Assembly (NCBI GenBank): GCA_947460975.1
Contig: CANHGO010000001.1
Coordinates: 575,297 to 639,296 of the forward strand
DNA from: Cytophagaceae bacterium
GTDB taxonomy: Bacteria > Bacteroidota > Bacteroidia > Cytophagales > Spirosomataceae
DNA length: 64,000 bases
Direction: 5' to 3'
Every line of letters begins with the position of its first letter. Position 1 is the first letter of the stretch. Of the stretch, positions 56,801-64,000 are shown piece after piece. The position numbers and the translations under genes are program-made. The notes under the pieces are model-generated. The model saw only the letters and a list, made by a program, of their open reading frames with translations, had not been told where the DNA came from and searched no databases.

Positions 56801-57289
56801 ATGTCCCTATCAAAACTCTTCTTGCTCTTTTTTATCTTAGGATTCAGCTCCTGTGACTTTACAACACGCATTGATACGGCTGCTGCAGTAAAAGAAATGA
56901 AAGCCAAACAGGTTAAGCGCGTGCTTCCAGAACAAATTGTAAACCAGGTAGATACTTGGGGCTTAGGTGTTCAAAAAGAAATAGAAAAAAAGCTACGTGA
57001 AAAATCGGCTTTGGACTTGGCAAGCCTTTCAAAAAAATATGGAATTTCAATTCTCGTAGGAAAAGCCACCGAACTCAAAACCCAAGTGGGTGATCAAAAA
57101 ATCAAAGAAATTTTAGATGCATTGGATTATAGTCAATCAATCCAACAAGAAATTCCACCCAGCATACAGAAAAATGCAAGTGGCGATAGCCTCTTTTACA
57201 TTTTTATCCATCCAGTGGCTCACACGATTATTTTAGGATTCAGCAAAGTCCGTGTCATTCAAGAGATGGACCGACCGCTAATCAAGTGA
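56801..57289 (+). CDS. Predicted lipoprotein of unknown function
   Basis: Protein of 162 residues with lipoprotein signal MSLSKLFLLFFILGFSSC (Cys18). The mature part is helical and charged (EMKAKQVKRVLPEQIVNQVDTWG, then EIEKKLREKS) with no motif I recognise; the C-terminal part is beta-like. The upstream TTG 56771 overlaps the promoter, so ATG 56801 is chosen. The last 12 bases overlap the convergent DUF2520 gene. Confidence 0.78.
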   Translation: MSLSKLFLLFFILGFSSCDFTTRIDTAAAVKEMKAKQVKRVLPEQIVNQVDTWGLGVQKEIEKKLREKSALDLASLSKKYGISILVGKATELKTQVGDQKIKEILDALDYSQSIQQEIPPSIQKNASGDSLFYIFIHPVAHTIILGFSKVRVIQEMDRPLIK

Positions 57290-58069
57290 TTGGGATTTGA
57301 TTAAGGCCAACATCTGTTTATAGATTTCTTGCATTTCTGGACGATCAATGAGTGATTGTTGGTCCATGACCATTCTCCCATCTTGTAATTTTGCGGCTTC
57401 TTGAGCCGGAGAAATAGGATGATTCGAGAAAAATGACTTCATGTAATTTTCGACAACCCCTTGGATTAACTGAGGTTCTAATTCAATTGAGGTCAACAAT
57501 TCTTTCGCCTGGTTCCATAGTTGCTGTGTAAAAGTACCCGCCATCAACATCGCCAAATGAATCTTTTTTCGTTCATCTCCATTGACTAAATAAATCGCAT
57601 CGGACACATCTTTGGCAAGAGCCAACAAGCTGGTTTCCGTCTCTTCCACCAGCACCTCAACACATATAGGAGTATTTGAAAGATTTAATTTTCTCCCCGT
57701 TAGGACATGCTGGACTGGAAAAAATACCCCAATCTGATTCATACTTTCCCGAAGTGGATCGTACAAAAGCATCGATTCTGCCAATTGGGCTGTGCCTGAA
57801 ACCAAGACTAAAATTCCATATTTGGGCAATATAAGCTCCGGTAAAACTTGGGGGTATGCGGACTCAGGTATACACATAAAGAACACTTCTGATGTGGATT
57901 CAGAAAAATCTAAATGTTCTTGTACCCGTGCATTATATAAAAAACTACCTAATTCTTTGGCCTTTTTGGGGTCTCGACTGAAAACTTCTTGAACAGAATT
58001 TCCTGCATTTTCAAATGCTTGAGATAAATGCCAAGCCACATTTCCTGCGCCAATAAATGAAATTTTCAT
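57278..58069 (-). CDS. Rossmann-fold/DUF2520 domain protein
   Basis: Protein of 263 residues with an N-terminal NAD(P)-binding Rossmann fold (ISFIGAGNVAWHLSQAF, about 3-19) and a C-terminal helical DUF2520 domain (about 130-255, with HLAMLMAGTFTQQLWNQA). It resembles ProC/ketopantoate-reductase relatives. Substrate is unknown. It starts 2 bases after the HNH gene on the same strand. Confidence 0.87.
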   Translation of the reverse strand: MKISFIGAGNVAWHLSQAFENAGNSVQEVFSRDPKKAKELGSFLYNARVQEHLDFSESTSEVFFMCIPESAYPQVLPELILPKYGILVLVSGTAQLAESMLLYDPLRESMNQIGVFFPVQHVLTGRKLNLSNTPICVEVLVEETETSLLALAKDVSDAIYLVNGDERKKIHLAMLMAGTFTQQLWNQAKELLTSIELEPQLIQGVVENYMKSFFSNHPISPAQEAAKLQDGRMVMDQQSLIDRPEMQEIYKQMLALIKSQSLD

Positions 58070-58071
58070 AC

Positions 58072-58587
58072 TTAATAGATGGGTTCTCTTTTAGATCCCA
58101 CAAACGGAATCCATTGTTGGTCCAAAATTCCGGAAAAATTTCGCAAAAACATAACAAAAGATGGTTTGAAAGGATGGCGTGCTAAATGCATTCCTGCCTC
58201 CTCCGGGGTAAGGTCTCCCTTCTTCGAATTGCAGTATTTACAAGCAGTCGTCAAATTATCCCAAGAAGTTCTTCCCTGCCTGGATTTTGGCATCACATGG
58301 TCTAATGTCAAATGGTCTTTAGATCCGCAATATTGACATGTATTCGCATCGCGCTTAAAAATATTTTGTCGGGTTAAAACGACGCCTTTGTATGGAAAAT
58401 AAACATATCGATGTAGGCGAATGACAGAGGGGAAAGGGAAAGTTTGTGAGATCGAGTGCAATTTTGCAGTGCTTGATTCGGCGACTAATTCGGCCTTGTT
58501 TAGGTAAACCAACAAGAATGCTTTGGGCATCGAACAAATCGTGAGGGCACTGTAATCTTGATTGAGAACTAACACTTTCTGACTCAT
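58072..58587 (-). CDS. HNH endonuclease family protein
   Basis: Protein of 171 residues: an N-terminal region (VLVLNQDYSALTICSMPKAF) typical of a widespread chromosomal HNH family, then the zinc-binding HNH core C-Q-Y-C, LTLDHVMPKSRQG (catalytic His in the DH pair) and C-K-Y-C. It is probably not a mobile endonuclease: it sits in a stable-looking core operon with the DUF2520 gene. Its cellular role is unknown. ATG 58587 is preferred to TTG 58593. Confidence 0.88.
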   Translation of the reverse strand: MSQKVLVLNQDYSALTICSMPKAFLLVYLNKAELVAESSTAKLHSISQTFPFPSVIRLHRYVYFPYKGVVLTRQNIFKRDANTCQYCGSKDHLTLDHVMPKSRQGRTSWDNLTTACKYCNSKKGDLTPEEAGMHLARHPFKPSFVMFLRNFSGILDQQWIPFVGSKREPIY

Positions 58588-58737
58588 ATACAAAAATTAT
58601 TTTTTGCTTTTTTCGCAAATCCTCTACTCGTTTTAAAGGTAAGAAAATTATCAAATGATTGACATCAATTCCAAAGAAAAATAATATTTTTTTAATCGCT
58701 TTTGTCCACAGGGTTCGAGGGTATTGTTCATTCTTTG

Positions 58738-58745
58738 TAGATTTG
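58738..58745 (+). promoter_or_regulatory. -7 promoter element for the amidohydrolase gene
   Basis: TAGATTTG followed by CAAAA, 19 bases before ATG 58765, so the leader would be very short. Confidence 0.55.
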
Positions 58746-58764
58746 CAAAAAAAAGAAAAAACAC

Positions 58765-59973
58765 ATGTCCCAGCTGATTGAAAAGATTAAGGAAATAGCC
58801 CAGAAAAATACGTTGGCTGTGATCGGAAATCGCCATCACCTACATCAAAATCCTGAACTTTCTTACCATGAAGTAGAGACTCAGGCCTATGTGTTGGCTC
58901 AACTCAATTCCATGGGAATTCAAGCAGAGCGCATCGCTAATACAGGGCTAATTGCCATGATAGAAGGCCGAAATCCAACGAAACGTGTGATTGCTTTACG
59001 CGCCGACATGGACGCGTTGCCCATTTTTGAAGCAAATGATGTGCCTTATAAATCCAAACGAGAAGGCGTTATGCATGCTTGCGGACATGATGTACATACT
59101 TCTTCTTTGCTCGGCACGGCGAAAATATTACAAGAAATACGTGGAGAATTTGAGGGGACGATAAAATTGCTTTTTCAGCCTGCGGAGGAAAAAGCACCTG
59201 GGGGAGCCAGCGTTATGATTCAGGATGGTGCTTTGCAAAATCCGGTTCCGGCTGGGATTTTAGGCCAACATGTCGCTCCGAATATCCCGGTGGGGAAAAT
59301 CGGTTTTCGGGAAGGTATGTACATGGCCAGCGCGGATGAGTTGTACTTGACGGTGAAAGGAAAAGGTGGCCATGGCGCCATGCCAGATATTTGCGTAGAT
59401 CCGATTTTGATTGCTTCGCACATCATTGTGGCCATGCAACAAATCATTTCTCGAAATAAAAATCCAAGATTACCATCGGTGTTAACCTTTGGAAAAATCG
59501 AGGGTTTGGGAGCGACCAACATCATTCCTGATGAGGTTAAAATCCAAGGCACTTTCCGGGCGATGGATGAAGAGTGGCGCGCGGATGGCTTGGCAAAAAT
59601 GAAAAAATTAGCCGAAGGAATGGCCGAGGCGATGGGCGGTACTTGCGTATTCGAGGTATTAAAAGGCTATCCCTTTTTACAAAATAATCCTGCGCTAACC
59701 CGGCGCATGAAAGAAGCGGCGATTGAATACATGGGCAAGGATCAGGTTATCGACCTAGATATTTGGATGGCGGCGGAGGATTTCGCTTGGTATACGCATC
59801 ACGTAGATGCATGTTTTTACCGTTTAGGGACTCGCAATGAGGCTCGCGGAATCGTCAGTGGGGTGCATACGCCAACCTTTGATATCGATGAAGAAGCTTT
59901 GGAAATCGGACCCGGACTGATGGCGTGGTTGGCCATTACTGAGCTCAATTATCTGACTATTGACCCACAATAG
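58765..59973 (+). CDS. M20 family amidohydrolase (N-acyl-amino-acid type)
   Basis: Zinc amidohydrolase of 402 residues. Metal-binding motifs are ALRADMDALPI, HACGHDVHTSSLLG (about 106-119), FQPAEEKAPGGA and a C-terminal AAEDFAWY; the lid domain is inserted in the middle (about 190-300). Relatives include hippurate hydrolases, IAA-amino-acid hydrolases and N-acetyl-diaminopimelate deacetylases. There is no signal peptide, so it is cytoplasmic. Exact substrate unknown. Confidence 0.92.
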   Translation: MSQLIEKIKEIAQKNTLAVIGNRHHLHQNPELSYHEVETQAYVLAQLNSMGIQAERIANTGLIAMIEGRNPTKRVIALRADMDALPIFEANDVPYKSKREGVMHACGHDVHTSSLLGTAKILQEIRGEFEGTIKLLFQPAEEKAPGGASVMIQDGALQNPVPAGILGQHVAPNIPVGKIGFREGMYMASADELYLTVKGKGGHGAMPDICVDPILIASHIIVAMQQIISRNKNPRLPSVLTFGKIEGLGATNIIPDEVKIQGTFRAMDEEWRADGLAKMKKLAEGMAEAMGGTCVFEVLKGYPFLQNNPALTRRMKEAAIEYMGKDQVIDLDIWMAAEDFAWYTHHVDACFYRLGTRNEARGIVSGVHTPTFDIDEEALEIGPGLMAWLAITELNYLTIDPQ

Positions 59974-60044
59974 TAAAATTAATTATATCAACTTCTTGTT
60001 CTTGAATATCAGTTTTTAAAAGGCTAATATGGGCGAAATTCTTT

Positions 60045-60077
60045 AGCTTTACTAACTTTTTAAAAGTTAGTAAAGCT
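60045..60077. repeat. 33-base perfect palindrome
   Basis: Sixteen-base arms AGCTTTACTAACTTTT and AAAAGTTAGTAAAGCT around a single T. It lies in the gap between convergent genes. No T-run follows on either strand, so it is not a classical terminator, though it may act as one. Confidence 0.75.
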
Positions 60078-60160
60078 TGAAATGAGGGTCTTAGATCTAT
60101 ATTTTTTCAGCTAAATTTTACGATTTTTTAGCCCAAATAAATTCCTTTTTTGGGAAGAAT

Positions 60161-60186
60161 TAGACGCGAGGTATCGCGTCTCTACA
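60161..60186 (-). repeat. 26-base palindromic repeat, copy 2
   Basis: Exact reverse complement of 49535-49560 over 26 bases (arms TCGCGTCT and AGACGCGA around the loop). It sits just beyond the end of the epimerase-like gene, in the same gap as the 33-base palindrome. Confidence 0.85.
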
Positions 60187-60202
60187 AAAGCTAATCGTTT
60201 GA

Positions 60203-60991
60203 TTAAAACTCCATCGGGTCAGGATGCTTAAATTGATATTTTAACTCCTTCGTTATTTTTTCCCCGGAAACAATTTTGCCTCCTAAACAGGGCTGTGAAT
60301 AGTCCCAAGTTCCCGCAGGCATATTGCGTTTTTCGATATCGTTTTCGCCGACCTCCCCTTTTGTCGGATGAATAGGCGCTACTATATTATAAATACCCTT
60401 ATTAATTTTTTCTACAGTTAGCGCACAAAGTGCAACCACATCATCTTTATGGACATAATTGACCGGACAATTTGCCCCATCGTTTCTACGGCCTGAGAAA
60501 TATTTGGCAACAAATCGATCTCCCCCCATTAAACCCCCTAATCGTAAAGTAACACTAGGTATTTTAGACGCCTGAATCAATGACTCAGCTTGGGCCATCA
60601 GCGAAGTTTCGACTATGGAGGATTTTTCATCCACGATATCAGAAACATTTTGATAGATGGAAGTGGACGAAAGAAAAATGATTTTTTTCACAATCTTCTC
60701 ATCCAAAACGCTGAGCCAATCCTGCAATATTTGTAAATAAAATTCTTCTGAATTCTTTTTTCTACGCGGAGGTATCGCCCAAATTTGAATTTCAGACTGA
60801 TTCATCTCATCCCAAAGGCCCTTCTCCATATTGGGCTCTGCCCTAAATTCCACCACCTTAATGTTAGGATGTTTGGCTTGTTTGTGAGCAGACGATGCTG
60901 AGACGGTTACTTCGAATTCCGCTAACGCTAATTTAAATGCTAAAGGTGCACCTACCCAACCGCCCCCGTAAATACTGATGTTTTTTTTCAT
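60203..60991 (-). CDS. NAD(P)-binding epimerase-like protein (YeeZ type)
   Basis: Rossmann-fold protein of 262 residues of the extended SDR type: nucleotide loop ISIYGGGWVGAPLAF at the N-terminus, a central IIFLSSTSIYQNV with the S-T-S-x-Y arrangement seen in YeeZ relatives, and TLRLGGLMGGDR. The YxxxK motif is degenerate, so dehydrogenase activity is uncertain. ATG 60991 is preferred to GTG 61003. It is divergent from the phosphoesterase gene. Confidence 0.82.
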   Translation of the reverse strand: MKKNISIYGGGWVGAPLAFKLALAEFEVTVSASSAHKQAKHPNIKVVEFRAEPNMEKGLWDEMNQSEIQIWAIPPRRKKNSEEFYLQILQDWLSVLDEKIVKKIIFLSSTSIYQNVSDIVDEKSSIVETSLMAQAESLIQASKIPSVTLRLGGLMGGDRFVAKYFSGRRNDGANCPVNYVHKDDVVALCALTVEKINKGIYNIVAPIHPTKGEVGENDIEKRNMPAGTWDYSQPCLGGKIVSGEKITKELKYQFKHPDPMEF

Positions 60992-61060
60992 AATTTTTTG
61001 CACCTTTGGAACAAATGAACAACAAATTTAGTTGTAAATCACATTAGCGAGCACCATCCT

Positions 61061-62305
61061 ATGAATAAATTGTTTTTTGTTCCCTTTTTATCACTTATCA
61101 TTTTTGCGATTGATTATTATGTTTGGCAAGCATTTCGCACGGCAACCCAACAATCATCTGCTCAAATACAGGTATTTACCCGATATGGATATTGGGGTTT
61201 TACGGGTTTGATCATTGCTGGAGTTTGGGCATATAATTTCTTACCCTTAAGTTTTTGGAAAAACGAAATTCGAATAACTTTTATGGCCATGGTGATGATT
61301 AGTGTGATCACCAAATTATTCATCATCATATTTTTATTGATTGAGGACATTACCCGCATCATTCGTTGGTCCTTCCAAAATGTAAAAATGCGCATTAGCT
61401 CCGACGAATATGCTCCGGGAAATATTAGCAGAAACGAATTTCTTTCCAAAGCCGCATTGGCCGTTGGCGCCGTACCAGCCGCCACATTTGCCTTTGGAAT
61501 CATTTCTGGTGCGCATGATTATCGCGTTGAAAAAATATCCTTAAAAATCCCAAATCTCCCTAAAGCTTTCAAAGGCATGCGAATTGCCCAAGTTTCTGAT
61601 ATTCATACAGGAAGCTTTTTCAATAAAACAGCCGTCAAAGGGGGAGTCGAAATGATGTTGCGTGAGAAGGCAGATGTGATCTTTTTTACGGGAGATTTGG
61701 TCAATAATGAGGCCAAAGAAGTAAAAGATTATTTTGAGATCTTTTCAAAATTAAAAGCCCCCTTAGGAGTTTTTAGCACCTTAGGAAACCACGACTATGG
61801 AGATTATGTTCGTTGGAATTCCCCAGCAGCCAAAAAGCAAAATTTAAAAGATTTGATGAAAGCCCACGAATTAATGGGCTATGATTTATTAATGGATGAA
61901 CATCGGTTCATCGAAGAGTCCGGTGAAAAATTAGCCATCATAGGAGTGCAAAATATTGGCGTGGGTCGTTTCCCATGGTATGGTAATTTAGGAAAGGCCT
62001 ATACCGGTACGGAAGAAGCTTCTACTAAATTGCTTCTTTCACACGATCCAACTCATTGGAATGCCGAAGTAACCAAGAAATTCAAGGATATTGATGTCGC
62101 TTTTGCAGGCCATACGCATGGAACACAATTTGGTGTGAAGATTGGCAATTATAAATGGTCCCCAGCACAATACGTATATAAGCAATGGGCAGGGCTATAT
62201 CAAGATGGTGAACAGCAGATTTATGTGAATCGCGGATATGGGTATTTAGGATATCCTGGCCGAGTAGGTATGCCACCAGAAATTACGGTGTTTACGCTAG
62301 GTTAA
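61061..62305 (+). CDS. Membrane-anchored metallophosphoesterase
   Basis: Protein of 414 residues: three N-terminal membrane helices (about 1-110), then a linker with an SRNEFLSKAALAVGAVPAA helix that looks like a Tat-type signal, and a calcineurin-like phosphoesterase domain (about 165-410). Metal motifs are AQVSDIHTG, FTGDLVNNE, GNHDYGD and FAGHTHGTQ. Relatives (YaeI/YkuE) act on lipid or UDP-lipid phosphates. The catalytic domain likely lies on the outer face of the inner membrane. Confidence 0.88.
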   Translation: MNKLFFVPFLSLIIFAIDYYVWQAFRTATQQSSAQIQVFTRYGYWGFTGLIIAGVWAYNFLPLSFWKNEIRITFMAMVMISVITKLFIIIFLLIEDITRIIRWSFQNVKMRISSDEYAPGNISRNEFLSKAALAVGAVPAATFAFGIISGAHDYRVEKISLKIPNLPKAFKGMRIAQVSDIHTGSFFNKTAVKGGVEMMLREKADVIFFTGDLVNNEAKEVKDYFEIFSKLKAPLGVFSTLGNHDYGDYVRWNSPAAKKQNLKDLMKAHELMGYDLLMDEHRFIEESGEKLAIIGVQNIGVGRFPWYGNLGKAYTGTEEASTKLLLSHDPTHWNAEVTKKFKDIDVAFAGHTHGTQFGVKIGNYKWSPAQYVYKQWAGLYQDGEQQIYVNRGYGYLGYPGRVGMPPEITVFTLG

Positions 62306-62365
62306 ATTTGACAGACAAATTTGCCCACGATTCAATCCATAAATTCTGAATTTTAAATAATTCGT

Positions 62366-62395
62366 TTGCCCATTAGCAAAAAAGTGCTATTTTTG
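62366..62395 (+). promoter_or_regulatory. Strong Bacteroidota promoter for tRNA-Cys
   Basis: TTG (62366-62368), 19-base spacer, TATTTTTG (62388-62395) followed by CGTCCC. The same geometry as the fusA promoter. It lies 14 bases before the mature tRNA. Confidence 0.85.
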
Positions 62396-62409
62396 CGTCC
62401 CAGTTAATT

Positions 62410-62480
62410 GGTTTCGTGGCCGAGCGGCTAGGCAGAGGTCTGCAAAACCTTCTACAGCGGTTCGAATCCGCTCGAAACCT
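62410..62480 (+). tRNA. tRNA-Cys (GCA)
   Basis: A 71-base cloverleaf: acceptor arms GGTTTCG / CGAAACC with U discriminator, anticodon loop CTGCAAA (anticodon GCA), and T-arm GCGG-TTCGAAT-CCGC. CCA is not encoded. Promoter and terminator flank it, so it is a single-gene unit. Confidence 0.97.
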
Positions 62481-62481
62481 C

Positions 62482-62509
62482 AAAAAACCTTCCTAGCGAA
62501 GGTTTTTTT
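62482..62509 (+). terminator. Rho-independent terminator after tRNA-Cys
   Basis: Stem AAAACCTTC / GAAGGTTTT with a short loop and T-run. The 62510-62653 stretch beyond it is AT-rich and shows nothing else I can support. Confidence 0.9.
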
Positions 62510-62630
62510 GTTTGTGTTAAAATTTTACTACTTAAGCTAAAAATAATTCAATAATCTTTTATGCTTATTTCAAAAAATTCTAAATAAGGGACTAATCCTT
62601 AAAAAATCCTGAAATTGAATGGCCAATTAA

Positions 62631-62661
62631 TTGTTTCTTATTATTTCAGATAGTAATTTTG
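62631..62661 (+). promoter_or_regulatory. Promoter for the alternative complex III operon
   Basis: TTG (62631-62633), 20-base spacer, TAATTTTG (62654-62661), 31 bases before the actA ATG. Confidence 0.75.
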
Positions 62662-62692
62662 GCCTCTGAATTAAATAGAGAATTCTAAGCTT

Positions 62693-63901
62693 ATGTTTTG
62701 TAAAAAATCAACTCTCGTTACCTTTCTTTTTTCATTAGCCTTATTATTTGCAACAGCAAGTGCATCTTATTCACAAGATGCGGCCGAAGGAGAATCATTA
62801 TTTAAAAACAATTGTGCGGCATGCCATAATACATCCGATGAGGCTTTAGTTGGCCCTGGATTAAAAGGTATTTCTGAGCGACGTCCCATCGAATGGATCG
62901 TTTCTTGGGTCCATAATCCTCAGGCTATGATCGCATCAGGCGACAAATATGCCAATGATTTGTATAACAAATATAACAAGGCGGCGATGACCCCGTATCC
63001 CAACTTCACTGAGGGGCAAATCAAGGGAATTGTTGCTTACATCGATGCAGCGAATGCAGCTCCAGCGGCTCCGGCAGCAGGTGCAGCTCCAGTGGCAGGT
63101 GCGGCTCCAGCAGCAGCTCCAAGCTCTGGTGGTATGATGGAACTCTTGTTAGTGGGTCTTTTAATTATCATGGTTTTAGTTCTCATTGCCTTATTGTCGA
63201 TCGTAAATACGTTAGGTAAACTTTCAGGTTCTGAGGCAAACGAATCAGGAAAGCCATTTTTCCAATCCTTATCAGAAAATGCAAAATCTTTAGCCGCTAA
63301 TTCGGCCATCAAAACAGGCGTTATTGTTTTAGTCTTATTATTAGGAGGTAAAGCAACCATCGACGCAGCTTACGGAGTGGGTATTCACCAAGGATACGCA
63401 CCAGAGCAACCGATTAAATTTTCACACAAATTACACGCGGGTGAATATCAGATTAATTGCAACTATTGCCATACAGGAGTTTACGAGGGAAAAGGAGCCA
63501 ATGTGCCATCGGCCAATATATGTATGAACTGCCACAATGCGATCAAAAGAGAGTCTCCAGAAATTCAAAAGATTTACTCAGCTATAGAAAAAAACGAGCC
63601 TATCCAATGGGTTCGCGTTCATAACCTTCCTGATTTAGCTTATTTCAATCACTCGCAACATACGAATGTAGGGGCGCTTGAGTGTAAGAGCTGCCATGGT
63701 GATGTGGAGAAAATGGAAGTGGTGGAGCAGCGTTCATCCTTAACGATGGGATGGTGTATTGACTGTCACCGTCAAACAGACGTTAATGCAAAAGGCAATG
63801 CCTATTATGATAAATTAGTTGAGGTACATAATAAGGATAGCAAAACGCCTTTAAAAGTTCAAAACATCGGTGGCTTAGAATGTTCTAAGTGTCATTATTA
63901 A
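62693..63901 (+). CDS. actA: Alternative complex III multihaem cytochrome c (ActA), six haems
   Basis: Membrane-anchored periplasmic cytochrome of 402 residues. After a signal peptide come an N-terminal single-haem cytochrome c domain (CAACH, about residues 42-46), an Ala/Pro/Gly-rich linker (about 122-143), two hydrophobic helices (about 147-170 and 203-220), and a C-terminal domain with five CxxCH motifs: CNYCH, CMNCH, CKSCH, CIDCH and CSKCH. This is the ActA pentahaem unit with a monohaem domain fused in front. It oxidises quinol as part of the Act complex and passes electrons to an oxidase. It leads the act operon. Confidence 0.9.
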   Translation: MFCKKSTLVTFLFSLALLFATASASYSQDAAEGESLFKNNCAACHNTSDEALVGPGLKGISERRPIEWIVSWVHNPQAMIASGDKYANDLYNKYNKAAMTPYPNFTEGQIKGIVAYIDAANAAPAAPAAGAAPVAGAAPAAAPSSGGMMELLLVGLLIIMVLVLIALLSIVNTLGKLSGSEANESGKPFFQSLSENAKSLAANSAIKTGVIVLVLLLGGKATIDAAYGVGIHQGYAPEQPIKFSHKLHAGEYQINCNYCHTGVYEGKGANVPSANICMNCHNAIKRESPEIQKIYSAIEKNEPIQWVRVHNLPDLAYFNHSQHTNVGALECKSCHGDVEKMEVVEQRSSLTMGWCIDCHRQTDVNAKGNAYYDKLVEVHNKDSKTPLKVQNIGGLECSKCHY

Positions 63902-63946
63902 TTTTAGAAAAATAGATTCAATTTTAGTCTGAATAAGAAAGATTAT

Positions 63947-64000
63947 ATGGAAAATTCGAACAAGAGGTATTGGAAAGGGATTGAGGAGTTAACCAATGAA
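63947..64000 (+). CDS. actB: Start of ActB-like molybdopterin/iron-sulfur subunit (truncated by window)
   Basis: Eighteen codons from ATG to the window edge read MENSNKRYWKGIEELTNE, matching the N-terminus typical of the TAT-variant ActB subunit of alternative complex III. Its place 45 bases after actA supports this. The Tat link is relevant because tatC is also in the window. Nothing else can be said from 18 residues. Confidence 0.7.
   Translation, partial: MENSNKRYWKGIEELTNE

Noticed and set aside
58072..58587. HNH gene as a homing endonuclease or phage remnant
   Set aside because: Neighbours are housekeeping genes with normal base composition; no intron, intein, integrase or repeat borders are seen, and the N-terminal region matches a chromosomal HNH family.
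63050..63130. Short tandem repeat encoding Ala-Pro units in actA
   Set aside because: The GCTCCAGCAG-type repeats simply encode a flexible linker between two haem domains; not an independent repeat element.

Overview
The window is ordinary core chromosome of a member of the Bacteroidota, most likely the order Cytophagales. The evidence is: AT-rich DNA (roughly 40% GC by eye); repeated use of the phylum-specific promoter (TTG, about 19-20 bases, then TAnnTTTG); a GldJ gliding/type IX secretion lipoprotein; a SusC-style TonB receptor with an N-terminal carboxypeptidase-like domain; a ThuA / sugar-dehydrogenase / cytochrome fusion; and the start of an alternative complex III (ActA, ActB) operon. 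The genus cannot be fixed from the sequence alone. No phage, transposase, CRISPR array or rRNA was seen.

Layout. 1-1.6 kb: feoA and the 5' two thirds of feoB (ferrous iron uptake, minus strand, running out of the window). 1.7-6.5 kb: cytochrome c maturation genes ccmB, ccmC, a ccmD-like gene, ccmE, ccmF and a small membrane protein. 6.5-13 kb: a CorC/GldE-like CBS protein, a menaquinone pair (isochorismate synthase and a hotdog thioesterase), a histidine phosphatase, a LytS/LytTR two-component pair and an AI-2E-type transporter. 13-25 kb: an orphan OmpR regulator, a GH10-like hydrolase, a PaaE-like reductase, an M3 peptidase, DsbD, glyA, tatC and an ABC-F ATPase. 25-36 kb: the five-domain ThuA fusion, a dienelactone hydrolase with a tiny lipoprotein, a PhyH/AraC divergent pair, TerC, a glycosyltransferase, and a TonB receptor preceded by a clear TPP riboswitch. 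36-46 kb: mfd, gldJ, comF, fusA, an acyltransferase, a LolD-like ATPase and rplS. 46-52.7 kb: a complete trp operon (trpE-G-D-C-F-B-A, minus strand) with a leader peptide and attenuator. 52.7-62.3 kb: a VOC protein, purB, an orphan PhoR-like kinase, prfA, a lipoprotein, a DUF2520 protein, an HNH protein, an M20 amidohydrolase, an epimerase-like protein and a membrane phosphoesterase. 62.3-64 kb: tRNA-Cys, a hexahaem ActA and the first codons of actB.

How the genes fit together. Ccm proteins, DsbD (reductant to the periplasm), TatC (Tat export) and the multihaem ActA/ActB form a respiratory theme, with menaquinone genes supplying the quinone that alternative complex III oxidises. The two best regulatory findings are RNA based: the TPP riboswitch marks the 33.3-35.7 kb receptor as a thiamine-related importer, and the trp leader couples translation of one Trp codon to termination before trpE.

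Several gene starts are set downstream of the longest open frame because a promoter, riboswitch, attenuator or preceding gene occupies the upstream part. This applies to ccmB, the 18.2 kb lipoprotein, the 25.2 kb fusion, trpE, trpD, purB and the 56.8 kb lipoprotein. I found no completely novel multi-gene system. The items most worth checking are the attenuator, the CxxxY-type CcmE, the paired 26-base palindromic repeat (one copy inside the trp operon), and a 45-residue cysteine-rich lipoprotein.
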